A stretch of 64,000 nucleotides of DNA from Micromonospora chalcea (GCF_002926165.1 NZ_MAGP01000109.1:1-64000); one strand, 5' to 3'. Shown: positions 22,505 through 31,642, counted from the first letter of the stretch. The notes: generated by a model not told the origin, from the sequence alone. Program-made: numbers and translations.

Positions 22505-23973
22505 GACGCCACCTCCACCGTCTCGCGTACCGCGTCGGTCGCCTGCGGGTCGGCCTCGGCGAGCCAGGCGGCGACGCCGGCCACCGCGTCCCGGCAACTG
22601 CCGCAGCCGGTGCCGGCCCGGGTCGACGCGGACAGCGCCGCCGCCGTCCGGGCGCCCGCCCGCCAGCACGCCACCAGCGCGCCCTTGCTCACGTCGTTGC
22701 ACCGGCACACGGTCGCGGCGTCCGGCATCAGCGCCGGGGACGCGGCCGGCCCGGCCGGCGCCTCGCCGAACGCGCGGCCGAGCAGCAGCGAACGCCGGTC
22801 CGCCGGCACCGGCGCGCCCCTGTCGAACAGCTGCACCACAGTGCCGACCGCCGGGTTGTCGCCGAGCAGGATCGCGCCGGTCAGCCGCTCGTCCCGGATG
22901 CGCAGCCGGGCGTACGTGCCCCGGGCCGGGTCGGCGAAGGTCAGCTCCTCGACCGGCCCGCCCGCGTCGCCGGTTCCGGCCACGTCGCCCATCGCGGCCA
23001 GATCGATGCCGGCTGCCTTGAGCCGGGTCACCGCCGGGCGGGGCCGGTAGCGGGCCAGCGGGTCCGCGCCGGTCAGCACGTCGGCCACCACCCGGGCCTG
23101 CGCCCAGGCCGGCGCGACAAGCCCGGTCAGCGTGCCGTCGTGCTGCGCGCAGTCGCCGATGGCGGAGATCCGCCGGTCACTGGTCCGCATCCGGTCGTCC
23201 ACCACCACGCCCCGCTCGACGGCGAGTCCGGCCGCCGCGGCCAGCGCGGTGTCGGGGCGTACCCCGCAGCAGAGCACCAGCAGGTCGGCGTCGAGCGTCC
23301 CGGCGTCGCCCAGGTGCAGGCGGACGCCGTCGGCGTCGGCGTTGACGGCCGTGGCCGCCGCGCCGAGCCGGGACCGGACGCCCAGGCCGGCGAGCGTGCC
23401 CGCGAGGACCGCGCCGGCCGGTGGGTCGAGCTGACGTTCCATCAGGTGCCCGACCGGGTGGACCACTGTCACGTCGAGACCCCGCGCGGCCAGCCCGCGG
23501 GCCGCCTCCAGGCCCAGCAGCCCGCCGCCGAGCACGACGACGCGGCGCGCGCCCTCGGCGGCGGCGAGGATCCGCCGGCAGTCGCCGAGCGTGCGGAACG
23601 GGACGACCCGCTCGGGCATCGGCGCGAGGCCCGGCAGCGGCGGCACCACGGCCCGGCTGCCGGTGGCGAGCACCAGGTGGTCGTACCCGTGTCGCTCGCC
23701 GTCGTCGGTGACCACCTCGCCGGCGGCGCGGTCCACGACGGTGACCGCCGCGCCGGTGTGCACCTCGACGCCCGGCCCCACCGCTTCGACCAGCTCCACG
23801 TCCGGCTCGCCGATGCGTCCGGCGAGCAGCGTGGAGAGCATGATCCGGTTGTACGCGCGGTGCGGCTCCGCCCCGAGCACGGTGATCCGCCGGTCCCCGC
23901 CGCGTGCGTGCAGCTCGGCGGCGAGCCGGGCGCCGGCCATGCCGTGGCCGACGACGACGATGCGCTCGTTCAT
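22501..23973 (-). CDS. FAD-dependent reductase with BFD domain (nitrate reductase electron-transfer subunit)
   Basis: The 490-residue flavoprotein has VVGHGMAGARLAAELHARGG, LATGSRAVVPPLPG, VVLGGGLLGLEAARGLA and AIGDCAQHDGTLTGLVAPAW, then a C-terminal 2Fe-2S BFD module (CRCNDVSKGAL and STRAGTGCGSCRD). It resembles the reductase half of NirB without the siroheme part. Lying between nasA and nirB, it most likely passes electrons from NAD(P)H to NasA, as NasB-type subunits do elsewhere. It overlaps both neighbours by four bases. A duplication of the nirB N-terminal half is a plausible origin. Confidence 0.88.
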   Translation of the reverse strand: MNERIVVVGHGMAGARLAAELHARGGDRRITVLGAEPHRAYNRIMLSTLLAGRIGEPDVELVEAVGPGVEVHTGAAVTVVDRAAGEVVTDDGERHGYDHLVLATGSRAVVPPLPGLAPMPERVVPFRTLGDCRRILAAAEGARRVVVLGGGLLGLEAARGLAARGLDVTVVHPVGHLMERQLDPPAGAVLAGTLAGLGVRSRLGAAATAVNADADGVRLHLGDAGTLDADLLVLCCGVRPDTALAAAAGLAVERGVVVDDRMRTSDRRISAIGDCAQHDGTLTGLVAPAWAQARVVADVLTGADPLARYRPRPAVTRLKAAGIDLAAMGDVAGTGDAGGPVEELTFADPARGTYARLRIRDERLTGAILLGDNPAVGTVVQLFDRGAPVPADRRSLLLGRAFGEAPAGPAASPALMPDAATVCRCNDVSKGALVACWRAGARTAAALSASTRAGTGCGSCRDAVAGVAAWLAEADPQATDAVRETVEVAS

Positions 23974-26078
23974 GCCGGCTCCACCCGGACCGCGCAGATC
24001 TTGAACTCGGGCATCCCGGAGACCGGGTCGAGCGCGTCGTTGGTGACCGAGTTGGCGCGTTGCGCGCCGGGCCAGTGGAACGGGGCGAAGACGGTGTCCG
24101 GCCGGATCGCGGTGCTGAGCCGGGCCGGAGCCCGTAGCTCGCCCCGGCGGGAGACCACACGTACCGGCGCTCCCTCGGTCACGCCGAGCCGTGCCGCCAG
24201 GTCCGGGTGCAGCTCGACGAAGCCGCCCGGCGCGGCCCGGCGCAACGCGGCGACCCGCCGGGTCTGCGCGCCGGACTGGTACTGCGCGAGCACCCGGCCG
24301 GTGGTGAAGTGCAGCGGATAGTCGGCGCACACCGACTCGGCGGCCGGCCGGTGGGTCACGGCGTGGAACCGGGCCCGGCCGTCCGGGGTGGGGAAGCGGT
24401 CGGCGAACAGCCGGGGGGTGTCCGGGCCGTCCCGGTCCGGGCAGGGCCAGAACACGCCGGTGTCGGCGTCGATCCGGTCCCAGGTGATCCCGGCGTAGTC
24501 GGCGGGCCCGCCGGCCGAGGCCCGGCCCAGCTCCGCGAACACCTCGCGCGGGTCGCTCGGCAGTGGCGCGCCGTCGGTCAGCCGCCCGGCGAGCGCGGCG
24601 AGGATCTCCAGCTCGGTACGGACCCCGGCCGGTGGCTCACGCAGCGCCCGGCGGCGCAGCACCCGGCCCTCCAGATTGGTCATCGTGCCGTCCTCCTCGG
24701 CCCACTGGGCGACCGGCAGCACCACGTCGGCCAGCTCGGCCGTCTCGGAGCGGACGAAGTCCGCCACCACGAGCAGGTCCAGGGCGCGCAGCCGGGACTC
24801 GACCCGCGCGGCGCGGGGCGCGGACACGACCGGGTTGGAGCCGAACACCAGCAGCGCCCGCGCGCCCGACGGCGTGCCCAGCGCGTCCAGGAGCTGGTAC
24901 GCCGGCACCCCCGGCCCGGGCAGCGAGTCCGGGTCGACGCCCCACACCCCGGCGACGTGCGCGCGGGCCGCCGGGTCGTCGATACGCCGGTAGCCGGGGA
25001 GCTGGTCGGCCTTCTGCCCGTGTTCCCGGCCGCCCTGCCCGTTGCCCTGCCCGGTCAGGCAGCCGTAGCCGGAACCGGGGCGGCCGGGCAGGCCCAGGGC
25101 GAGCGCCAGGTTGATGAGGGCGGTGACCGTGTCCACGCCCTTGGCGTGTTGCTCGGCGCCCCGCGCGGTGAGAATGATCGCCCGGTCCACTGTGGCCAGC
25201 GCGCGGGCGGTCGCGTGCAGGTCGGCCACCGGCACGCCGGAGAGCCGCTCCACCTCCGCCGGCCAGTAGCCGGCCACCGTCCGCCGGACCTCGTCGAAGC
25301 CGGTGGTCCGCTCCGCCACGTACGCCCGGTCCAGCCAGCCCTCGGTGAGCGCGATGTGCAGCAGCGCGTTCGCCACCGCGAGGTCGGTGCCGGGCAGCGG
25401 TTGCAGGTGCAGGTCGGCCTGGCGGGCGGTAGCGGTGGCGCGCGGGTCGACCACGATCAGCTGGCCGCCGCGTTCCCGCAGGTCGGTGACGTGCCGCATC
25501 AGCGGCGGCATGGTCTCGGCCGGGTTCGCGCCGACCAGCAGCGCCGCGGCCGCGCGGCCGAGGTCCGCCAGCGGGAACGGCAACCCCCTGTCGATCCCGA
25601 ACGCCCGGTTGCCGGCCGCGGCGGCCGAGGACATGCACCAGCGTCCGTTGTAGTCGATGTGCCGGGTCCGCAGCGTCACCCGGGCGAAGCGGCCCAGCGC
25701 GTACGCCTTCTCGTTGGTGAGGCCGCCACCGCCGAAGACCGCTACCGCGTCCGGCCCGTGGCGCTGCTGCACGTCCCGCACCCCGGCGGCGATCCGGTCG
25801 AGCGCCTCGTCCCAGGTCGCCGGGCGCAGCTCGCCGCCGGGCCGGTCGCGCAGCAGCGGGGTGGTGAGCCGGTCCGGGTGGTCGAGCAGGTCGGCGGCGG
25901 TCCAGCCCTTCTGGCACAGCCCGCCCCGGTTGGTCGGGAAGTCCCGGGCGCCGACCTCGACGCCGTCGCCGGTGGCGCGCAGCACCATGCCGCACTGCAG
26001 CGCGCAGTACGGGCAGTGCGTGGCGGCCTGCGCGGGGCCTGAACCCGTTCGCGTCGCCGTGCGTGCACCGTCTGTCAT
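23970..26078 (-). CDS. nasA: Assimilatory nitrate reductase catalytic subunit NasA
   Basis: This 702-residue molybdopterin guanine dinucleotide enzyme reduces nitrate to nitrite. The N-terminal 4Fe-4S ligands are CPYCALQC and, 25 residues on, GGLCQKG; Mo-cofactor regions follow (GANPAETMPPLMRH, VVDPRATATARQADLHLQPLPGTD, QGNGQGGREHGQK, VLPVAQWAEEDGTMTNLEGR), and the C-terminal molydopterin dinucleotide barrel has TTGRVLAQYQSGAQTR. No twin-arginine signal is present, consistent with a cytosolic assimilatory enzyme. It is the first gene of nasA-reductase-nirB-nirD-nnaR and lies 25 bases downstream of a GlnR box. Confidence 0.94.
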   Translation of the reverse strand: MTDGARTATRTGSGPAQAATHCPYCALQCGMVLRATGDGVEVGARDFPTNRGGLCQKGWTAADLLDHPDRLTTPLLRDRPGGELRPATWDEALDRIAAGVRDVQQRHGPDAVAVFGGGGLTNEKAYALGRFARVTLRTRHIDYNGRWCMSSAAAAGNRAFGIDRGLPFPLADLGRAAAALLVGANPAETMPPLMRHVTDLRERGGQLIVVDPRATATARQADLHLQPLPGTDLAVANALLHIALTEGWLDRAYVAERTTGFDEVRRTVAGYWPAEVERLSGVPVADLHATARALATVDRAIILTARGAEQHAKGVDTVTALINLALALGLPGRPGSGYGCLTGQGNGQGGREHGQKADQLPGYRRIDDPAARAHVAGVWGVDPDSLPGPGVPAYQLLDALGTPSGARALLVFGSNPVVSAPRAARVESRLRALDLLVVADFVRSETAELADVVLPVAQWAEEDGTMTNLEGRVLRRRALREPPAGVRTELEILAALAGRLTDGAPLPSDPREVFAELGRASAGGPADYAGITWDRIDADTGVFWPCPDRDGPDTPRLFADRFPTPDGRARFHAVTHRPAAESVCADYPLHFTTGRVLAQYQSGAQTRRVAALRRAAPGGFVELHPDLAARLGVTEGAPVRVVSRRGELRAPARLSTAIRPDTVFAPFHWPGAQRANSVTNDALDPVSGMPEFKICAVRVEPA

Positions 26079-26102
26079 GTCGGAAAAGCGTGCCGTCGGG
26101 CG

Positions 26103-26140
26103 GTTTCCGGTCCGGGTCTGCTCTGTTTCGGTCCTGTCAC
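26103..26140 (-). promoter_or_regulatory. GlnR box upstream of nasA
   Basis: Read on the minus strand, GTGAC-N6-GAAAC (26140-26125) is followed at the correct six-base spacing by GACCC-N6-GAAAC (26118-26103). This matches the four-part actinobacterial GlnR consensus GTnAC-N6-GAAAC-N6-GTnAC-N6-GAAAC at three of four half-sites, with GACCC as the weak one. It ends 24 bases before the nasA ATG and implies activation under nitrogen limitation. Confidence 0.75.
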
Positions 26141-26162
26141 GAGCGCTTCACACCGCACGTAG

Positions 26163-26191
26163 GTGACGTCGTCCCCGGCGGGGTTTACAAT
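26163..26191 (+). promoter_or_regulatory. Candidate promoter of methyltransferase gene
   Basis: GTGACG (26163-26168), a 17-base spacer and TACAAT (26186-26191) form a reasonable vegetative promoter about 35 bases before the ATG at 26226. Confidence 0.5.
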
Positions 26192-26225
26192 GTGGGAAAG
26201 TTGTCTCAAATAACGGGAGGCTCTG

Positions 26226-26921
26226 ATGGGCGTGGCGGACGCGTTCGACGCGGTGGCCGGCAGCTACGACCAGGCCCGACGCCGCCTGGTGCCCTGCTTC
26301 GACGCCTTCTACGGCACCGCCGTCGAGGTGGCCGCGCCGCCGCTGCGTGCCGCGCTCGCCGCCGGGCGTACCCCCGAGGTGCTGGACCTGGGCGCGGGCA
26401 CCGGCCTGCTGTCCCTGCTGCTGACCGCGGCCGTGCCCGGCGTCCGCCTGACGCTCGTGGACGGCGCCCCCGGCATGCTCGCGGTGGCCGCCGGACACCT
26501 GACAGAACGCGGCGTGGCGCACCGCACTGTGCACGCCGACCTGGCCGACCCGCTGCCCGCCGGCCGGTACGACGCGGTGGTCTCCGCGCTGGCCATCCAC
26601 CACCTCGACGACGAGGGCAAACGGGCGCTGTACAAGCGGGCCGCGGGCGCGCTGGCGCCGGGCGGCGTGTTCGTCAACGCCGAGCAGGTGGCCGGGCCGA
26701 CGCCGGCGCTGGACCGCCGCTACGACGAGGTGTGGACGGCGCGGATCACCGAGCTGGGCTCGGACGCCGAGGAGATCGCCGGCGCCCGGCAGCGGATGCG
26801 GCACGACCGGCCGGCCACGGTGGCAGACCAGTGCCGGTGGCTGACCGAGGCGGGTCTGGTGGACGTGGACTGCTTCTTCAAGGAATGGCGTTTCGCAGTC
26901 TTCGGCGGCCGGCGTCCCTGA
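26226..26921 (+). CDS. Class I SAM-dependent methyltransferase
   Basis: The 231-residue protein has motif I VLDLGAGTGLLSLLLTAA, motif II LTLVDGAPGMLAVA, the acidic loop HADLADPLP and motif IV YDAVVSALAIHHLDDEGK, followed by LAPGGVFVNAEQV. It looks like a small-molecule O- or C-methyltransferase of the UbiE/CmoA-like group; the substrate cannot be told. GGGAGG is five bases before ATG 26226. It is transcribed away from nasA; a link to nitrate metabolism is not implied by its sequence. Confidence 0.88.
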   Translation: MGVADAFDAVAGSYDQARRRLVPCFDAFYGTAVEVAAPPLRAALAAGRTPEVLDLGAGTGLLSLLLTAAVPGVRLTLVDGAPGMLAVAAGHLTERGVAHRTVHADLADPLPAGRYDAVVSALAIHHLDDEGKRALYKRAAGALAPGGVFVNAEQVAGPTPALDRRYDEVWTARITELGSDAEEIAGARQRMRHDRPATVADQCRWLTEAGLVDVDCFFKEWRFAVFGGRRP

Positions 26922-26992
26922 TCACTGTCCGTTTCCGCGATCGGCGGGAACGAGGATGACTGCTGGTCATACCGCTGGGTAGTCTTCCCGGC

Positions 26993-27250
26993 ATGACCGC
27001 CAAGGTGACACTGTCGTTCTCCGACGAGACGATCGAGGAAGCGCGCCGGTTCGCCAAGCGGGAAGGGCTCTCCCTCTCCGCCTGGATGGACCAGGCCGCC
27101 CGGGAGAAGGCGCTGCGCGAGGTCTTCACCGCGCACGCCGACGCGGTCGGCCGTGCCGGCCTGGACCTGGAAGCCGCCGCCCTGGCCGACGCCCAGGAGG
27201 CCGCGCTCGTCGACGACGCCCTGTTCGGCGGGCGTCCGCGTGCTGCGTAG
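26993..27250 (+). CDS. Putative antitoxin of MazEF-like pair
   Basis: The 85-residue protein begins MTAKVTLSFSDETIEEARRFAKREGLSLSAWMDQAAREKA, which looks like a ribbon-helix-helix DNA-binding motif (short beta strand then two helices), followed by an acidic, Ala-rich tail suited to wrapping a toxin. Its stop lies 11 bases inside the next gene, the usual antitoxin-first arrangement. No named family is certain. Confidence 0.7.
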   Translation: MTAKVTLSFSDETIEEARRFAKREGLSLSAWMDQAAREKALREVFTAHADAVGRAGLDLEAAALADAQEAALVDDALFGGRPRAA

Positions 27251-27533
27251 GGGCGAGGTCTGGCGCATCTCCGGCGCCCGGGAACGGTTCGGTCTGGTGA
27301 TCAGCTCCGACGTCTACAACGCCACTGCGGTACCCATCGTGATCGTGGCCGAGGTGGTCGAGGAGTCGCTACTGCGCGACTCGCCGCTGGCCGTGCCGAT
27401 GGGCCCGTACGTGGTGATGCCCGACCGGATCTCCGCACCGATGAAGAAGTGGTTCGCCGAGTGCGTGGACGTGGCCGACACCGAGACCATGCAGCGGGTC
27501 GGCCGGGCCCTGCGGATCCTCCAGGAGCTGTGA
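27240..27533 (+). CDS. Putative MazF/PemK-like toxin
   Basis: The 97-residue product starts MLRRGEVWRISG, matching the opening of the MazF/PemK ribonuclease fold (RGEVW), and continues RFGLVISSDVYNATAVPIVIVAEV, VPMGPYVVMPDRISAPMKKWFAE and VGRALRILQEL, all in family order. The usual GxxRP segment is replaced by GARERFGLVIS, so activity is uncertain. GTG 27240 overlaps the antitoxin frame by 11 bases. The predicted target is RNA cleavage under antitoxin loss. Confidence 0.75.
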   Translation: MLRRGEVWRISGARERFGLVISSDVYNATAVPIVIVAEVVEESLLRDSPLAVPMGPYVVMPDRISAPMKKWFAECVDVADTETMQRVGRALRILQEL

Positions 27534-27571
27534 CCGCCTCACCGGCGCCCTCCGGCGGACGTGCGATCTCC

Positions 27572-27609
27572 GTTGCCGCGCCGACGCGCGCGGGGTACGC
27601 CGGGGAAAC
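27572..27609 (+). promoter_or_regulatory. Possible weak GlnR box upstream of narK
   Basis: GTTGC-N6-GACGC-N6-GGTAC-N6-GAAAC has exact GlnR spacing; the last half-site is perfect and the others each depart by one or two bases. It ends 45 bases before the narK GTG. Regulation with the nas operon is expected biologically, but the match is modest. Confidence 0.4.
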
Positions 27610-27654
27610 CACCGGCTGAGAGCGTCCCCTCGTCATCGACGAGGAGGAGTCGCC

Positions 27655-29022
27655 GTGAGCACGCTCGTTTCCGCACCGACCCGGCCGCCGGCCCGCGCCG
27701 CCGGACGGCTCACCGAATGGCGGCCGGAGGACCCGGCGTTCTGGGCCGCCGGGGGCGCCCGGGTCGCCCGGCGCAACCTGTACGTCTCGATCTTCGCCGA
27801 GCACGTCGGCTTTTCCGTGTGGAGCCTCTGGTCGGTGACCGTGTTGTTCCTGGGTCCCGAGTACGGCATCGACCCGGCCGGGAAGTTCCTGCTCACCGCC
27901 GTACCGGCCGCGCTGGGGGCGGTGCTGCGGCTGCCGTACACGCTGGCGGTGGCCCGCTTCGGCGGCCGGAACTGGACCATCGTGAGCGCGTTGCTGCTGC
28001 TCGTGCCGGCGGTGCCGATGGCGGTGCTGATCGAGCCCGGGGTGTCGTACGCCACGCTGATGGTGCTGGCCTGCCTGTCCGGCGTCGGCGGCGGCAACTT
28101 CGCCTCCTCGATGGCGAACATCAACCTGTTCTTCCCGGAGCGGCTCAAGGGCCGGGCGCTGGGGCTCAACGCCGGTGGCGGCAACCTGGGCGTACCTGCC
28201 GTGCAACTGGTGGGGCTGGCGGTGCTGGCGACGGCCGGCGCCGCGTACCCCCGGCTGGTGCCGGCGGTCTACCTGCCGCTGATCGTGCTGGCCGCGCTGG
28301 CCGCGGCCCGCTGGCTGGACAACGTTCCGGGGGCGCGCAACGAGCCGGGCGCGCTGCGCGCGGCGGCCCGCGATCCGCACACCTGGGTGATGGCGCTGCT
28401 CTACGTGGGCACGTTCGGCTCGTTCATCGGCTTCGGGTTCGCCTTCGGCCAGGTGCTCCAACTCCAGTTCCACGAGCGGTTCCCGACGCCCGTCGACGCC
28501 GCCTGGCTGACCTTTCTCGGGCCGCTGATCGGGTCGCTCATCCGGCCGGTGGGCGGCCAGCTCGCCGACCGGCTGGGCGGGGCCCGGGTCACGTTCTGGA
28601 ACTTCGTGGCCATGGCCGCCGGCGCCGGGCTGGTGCTGTACGCGGCCCGGGAGCGCTCGTTCCCGCTCTACCTGGCCGGCTTCCTGGCGCTGTTCGTCTT
28701 CTCCGGCATCGGCAACGGCTCGACGTACAAGATGATCCCGGCGATCTTCCGGGCCCGGGCCGTCGGGGAGAGCGAGCTGACCGGCGACCCGGAGGCGGCG
28801 CAGCGGCGGGCCCGGCGCCTGTCCGGGGCGGTGATCGGCATCGCCGGGGCGGTCGGAGCCTCGGGCGGGGTGCTGGTGAACGTGGCGTTCCGGCAGTCGT
28901 TCCTGACCTCCGGCACGGCTGACGCCGCCTACCTGGCATTCATCGCCTGGTACGCGCTCTGCTTCCTGGTGACCTGGGTGGTCTACCTGCGTCCCGGGCC
29001 GCGTACGCTGGTCGGCGTGTGA
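27655..29022 (+). CDS. narK: Nitrate/nitrite transporter NarK
   Basis: The 455-residue major facilitator has about 12 transmembrane helices and the two nitrate signature regions, here GVGGGNFASSMANINLFFPERLKGRALGLNAGGGNLG and GNGSTYKMIPAIF. It imports nitrate for the NasA-NirBD pathway encoded on the other strand. GTG 27655 follows GAGGAGGAG at 27641-27649; a short hairpin (27628-27644) overlaps that ribosome site. A U-tailed terminator at 29052-29070 ends the unit. Confidence 0.94.
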   Translation: MSTLVSAPTRPPARAAGRLTEWRPEDPAFWAAGGARVARRNLYVSIFAEHVGFSVWSLWSVTVLFLGPEYGIDPAGKFLLTAVPAALGAVLRLPYTLAVARFGGRNWTIVSALLLLVPAVPMAVLIEPGVSYATLMVLACLSGVGGGNFASSMANINLFFPERLKGRALGLNAGGGNLGVPAVQLVGLAVLATAGAAYPRLVPAVYLPLIVLAALAAARWLDNVPGARNEPGALRAAARDPHTWVMALLYVGTFGSFIGFGFAFGQVLQLQFHERFPTPVDAAWLTFLGPLIGSLIRPVGGQLADRLGGARVTFWNFVAMAAGAGLVLYAARERSFPLYLAGFLALFVFSGIGNGSTYKMIPAIFRARAVGESELTGDPEAAQRRARRLSGAVIGIAGAVGASGGVLVNVAFRQSFLTSGTADAAYLAFIAWYALCFLVTWVVYLRPGPRTLVGV

Positions 29023-29051
29023 GCTGCGCCATGGCGAACGCGCAGGCCACG

Positions 29052-29070
29052 CGGGGTACTACCCCGTTTT
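29052..29070 (+). terminator. Rho-independent terminator after narK
   Basis: CGGGGT-ACT-ACCCCG (29052-29066) is followed by TTTT. It is one of the few hairpins here with a clear U run, and its T run overlaps the rplM -35 element. Confidence 0.7.
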
Positions 29071-29098
29071 GACCTGCCGCCGGGCGGCCGGGTATCGT
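29069..29098 (+). promoter_or_regulatory. Candidate rplM-rpsI promoter
   Basis: TTGACC (29069-29074), an 18-base spacer and TATCGT (29093-29098) resemble a housekeeping promoter. Transcripts would start near 29105 and carry a leader of about 125 bases before rplM, long enough for ribosomal-protein feedback, though no known leader motif was recognised. Confidence 0.5.
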
Positions 29099-29231
29099 TG
29101 CCTGCTGTTGTACGACATTCTTAGGCGTGCCGCATCAGGTACGCTTGGTCGTTCGTGCGCGCTGGTCCGGCTGGGTATTCCCGGTCACCTCGGCGCGCGA
29201 CCCCAGACCGACGACGAGACAAGGTAGACCT

Positions 29232-29675
29232 GTGCGTACGTACAGCCCGAAGCCGGGTGAGATCGAGCGTCAGTGGCACGTCATCGACGCCTCTGATGTC
29301 GTGCTGGGCCGCCTGGCGACCCACGCCGCCACGCTCCTGCGTGGCAAGCACAAGCCGACTTTCGCGCCGCACGTCGACACGGGCGACTTCGTCGTCATCG
29401 TGAACGCGGGCAAGGTCGCGCTGACCGGCAACAAGCGCCAGACCAAGGTCGCTTACCGCCACTCCGGTTACCCGGGTGGTCTGAAGCGGGTCGGCTACGA
29501 CGAGCTGCTCACCAAGCGGCCCGAGCGGGCCATCGAGCTGGCCGTGAAGGGCATGCTCCCGCACAACAAGCTGGGCCGTCAGCTTCTGAAGAAGCTGAAG
29601 GTCTACGCCGGTGCCGAGCACCCGCACACCGCGCAGCAGCCGGTGCCGTTCGAGATCAAGCAGATCGCGCAGTGA
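29232..29675 (+). CDS. rplM: 50S ribosomal protein L13
   Basis: The 147-residue protein is a clear L13: [57 protein letters not shown] and [25 protein letters not shown] 29232 is chosen because it gives the standard actinobacterial N-terminus and has AAGG seven bases upstream, although the frame is open further upstream. It is co-transcribed with rpsI, 20 bases away. Confidence 0.97.
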   Translation: MRTYSPKPGEIERQWHVIDASDVVLGRLATHAATLLRGKHKPTFAPHVDTGDFVVIVNAGKVALTGNKRQTKVAYRHSGYPGGLKRVGYDELLTKRPERAIELAVKGMLPHNKLGRQLLKKLKVYAGAEHPHTAQQPVPFEIKQIAQ

Positions 29676-29695
29676 GCGCGGGCGAAGGAAGCAGC

Positions 29696-30160
29696 ATGAC
29701 CGACATCACCGCCACCGAGGTCGCCCCCGAGGCCACCGAGGCGCCGGCGCCCGTCGCGCGCGCGCCCCGTGGTGACCGCCCGATCCAGACCGTGGGTCGG
29801 CGCAAGGAAGCCATCGTCCGGGTCCGGATCGTCCCGGGCAGCGGCAAGATCACCTGCAACGGCCGCGACCTCGAGGCCTACTTCCCGAGCAAGGTGCACC
29901 AGCAGCTCATCAAGGACCCGCTGGTCACCGCCGAGAAGGCCGAGGCGTTCGACGTGATCGCCAACCTGCGTGGCGGCGGCACCACCGGCCAGGCCGGCGC
30001 GCTGCGGCTCGCCATCGCCCGGGCGCTGATCGTCAGCGAGCCCGACGACCGCCCGGCCCTGAAGAAGGCCGGCTTCCTGACCCGTGACGCCCGGGTCAAG
30101 GAGAGCAAGAAGTACGGCCTCAAGAAGGCCCGCAAGGCTCCTCAGTACTCGAAGCGCTGA
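29696..30160 (+). CDS. rpsI: 30S ribosomal protein S9
   Basis: The 154-residue product has the S9 core ([76 protein letters not shown] with the basic C-terminal tail that reaches the P-site tRNA), preceded by a 30-residue acidic/Ala-rich extension common in actinobacteria. ATG 29696 follows AAGGAAG; a GTG at 29672 overlapping rplM is the alternative. Confidence 0.96.
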   Translation: MTDITATEVAPEATEAPAPVARAPRGDRPIQTVGRRKEAIVRVRIVPGSGKITCNGRDLEAYFPSKVHQQLIKDPLVTAEKAEAFDVIANLRGGGTTGQAGALRLAIARALIVSEPDDRPALKKAGFLTRDARVKESKKYGLKKARKAPQYSKR

Positions 30161-30190
30161 TCACCACAAGCGCCTTGTACTTCTGACGGA

Positions 30191-30230
30191 CGGCCGGTCC
30201 GCTTCCCCTTCCCGGGAGGCGGACCGGCCG
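30191..30230 (+). terminator. Terminator after rpsI
   Basis: A perfect 12-bp stem (CGGCCGGTCCGC at 30191-30202 with 30219-30230) is followed by GTTCCGCGTTT. Confidence 0.7.
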
Positions 30231-30276
30231 TTCCGCGTTTCTCTCCTCATCGGCAGTTCCACGGAGGTTGGCGGGT

Positions 30277-31632
30277 ATGGGCCGGTTGTTCGGCACGGAC
30301 GGCGTACGCGGGCGGGCGAACGCGGATCTCACCCCGGAGTTGGCGCTTGCGGTCGCGGTGGCCGCGGCCCACACGCTGGCCGAGACCGACAAGAGCCATC
30401 CGCCGCTCGCGGTGGTCGGCCGGGACACCCGGGCCAGCGGCGAGATGCTGGAGGCGGCGGTGGTCGCCGGGCTCACCAGCGCCGGCGCCAACGTGGTCCG
30501 GGTCGGCGTGCTGCCCACCCCGGCCGTGGCGTTCCTCACCGCCGAGGCCAAGGCCGACCTGGGCGTGATGCTCTCCGCCTCGCACAACCCGATGCCGGAC
30601 AACGGCATCAAGCTGTTCGCCGCCGGCGGGCACAAGCTGCCCGACGAGATCGAGATGCGGATCGAGGAGGCGGTGAAGGCGAACGCCACCACCGCCTGGA
30701 AGCGCCCCACCGGCGCCGGCGTCGGCCGCGTACACGACCTGCTCGACGGCGCCGACCACTACGTGCAGCACCTGGTCGGCACCGTGCCGCACCGCCTCGA
30801 CGGGATCAAGGTCGTGGTCGACTGCGCCAACGGCGCGGCGGCCGACGTCGCCCCGGTCGCCTACCGCGAGGCAGGCGCCGAGGTCATCGCCATCCACGCC
30901 GAGCCGGACGGGCTCAACATCAACGACGAGTGCGGCTCCAACCACATCGACGCGCTGCGCGCCGCAGTGGTCGAGCACGGCGCGCACCTGGGCATCGCCC
31001 ACGACGGCGACGCCGACCGCTGCGTCGCGGTCACCGCCGACGGCGACGAGGTCGACGGCGACCAGGTCATGGCGATCCTCGCGCTGGCCATGCGGGACGC
31101 CGGCGAGCTGACCCAGGACACGCTGGTCGCCACCGTGATGAGCAACCTCGGTCTCCGGCTGGCCATGTCCGAGCACGGCATCCGGCTGGTCGAGACCAAG
31201 GTCGGCGACCGGTACGTGCTGGAGGAGCTGCGCGCCTCCGGCCTGGCGCTCGGTGGCGAGCAGAGCGGGCACATCGTGCTGCCCGCGTACGCGACCACCG
31301 GCGACGGCGTGCTGACCGGCCTGCACTTGATGGCGCGGATGCCCGCCACCGGCACCTCGCTGGCCGAGCTGGCCGCCGTGGTCACCAAGCTGCCCCAGGT
31401 GCTGATCAACGTGCCGGTCGGCGACCGTACCGTCGGCGCCGCCGCACCGGCCGTCCGGGCCGAGGTCGAGCGCGCCGAGGCGGAGCTGGGCGAGACCGGC
31501 CGGGTGCTGCTGCGCCCGTCGGGCACCGAACCGCTGGTGCGGGTCATGGTCGAGGCGGCCACCGAGGACACCGCGCGCGAGGTCGCCGAGCGCATCGCCG
31601 AACAGGTCCGCACCGCCAGCCCGGTCGCCTGA
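30277..31632 (+). CDS. glmM: Phosphoglucosamine mutase GlmM
   Basis: GlmM converts glucosamine 6-phosphate to glucosamine 1-phosphate for UDP-GlcNAc and peptidoglycan. The 451-residue protein has the start [10 protein letters not shown], the phosphoserine loop SASHNP with Ser102, the metal loop DGDADRC, the sugar loop GGEQSGH and the phosphate-binding [18 protein letters not shown] 30277 has GGAGG nine bases upstream; a TTG at 30268 is the alternative. The product of glmS at 34144 is its substrate. Confidence 0.97.
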   Translation: MGRLFGTDGVRGRANADLTPELALAVAVAAAHTLAETDKSHPPLAVVGRDTRASGEMLEAAVVAGLTSAGANVVRVGVLPTPAVAFLTAEAKADLGVMLSASHNPMPDNGIKLFAAGGHKLPDEIEMRIEEAVKANATTAWKRPTGAGVGRVHDLLDGADHYVQHLVGTVPHRLDGIKVVVDCANGAAADVAPVAYREAGAEVIAIHAEPDGLNINDECGSNHIDALRAAVVEHGAHLGIAHDGDADRCVAVTADGDEVDGDQVMAILALAMRDAGELTQDTLVATVMSNLGLRLAMSEHGIRLVETKVGDRYVLEELRASGLALGGEQSGHIVLPAYATTGDGVLTGLHLMARMPATGTSLAELAAVVTKLPQVLINVPVGDRTVGAAAPAVRAEVERAEAELGETGRVLLRPSGTEPLVRVMVEAATEDTAREVAERIAEQVRTASPVA

Positions 31633-31642
31633 GCCGCGCCGC

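Noticed and set aside
29105..29231. Known L13 leader regulatory RNA
   Set aside because: A 125-base leader is likely, but I could not match it to a described r-protein leader structure by eye.
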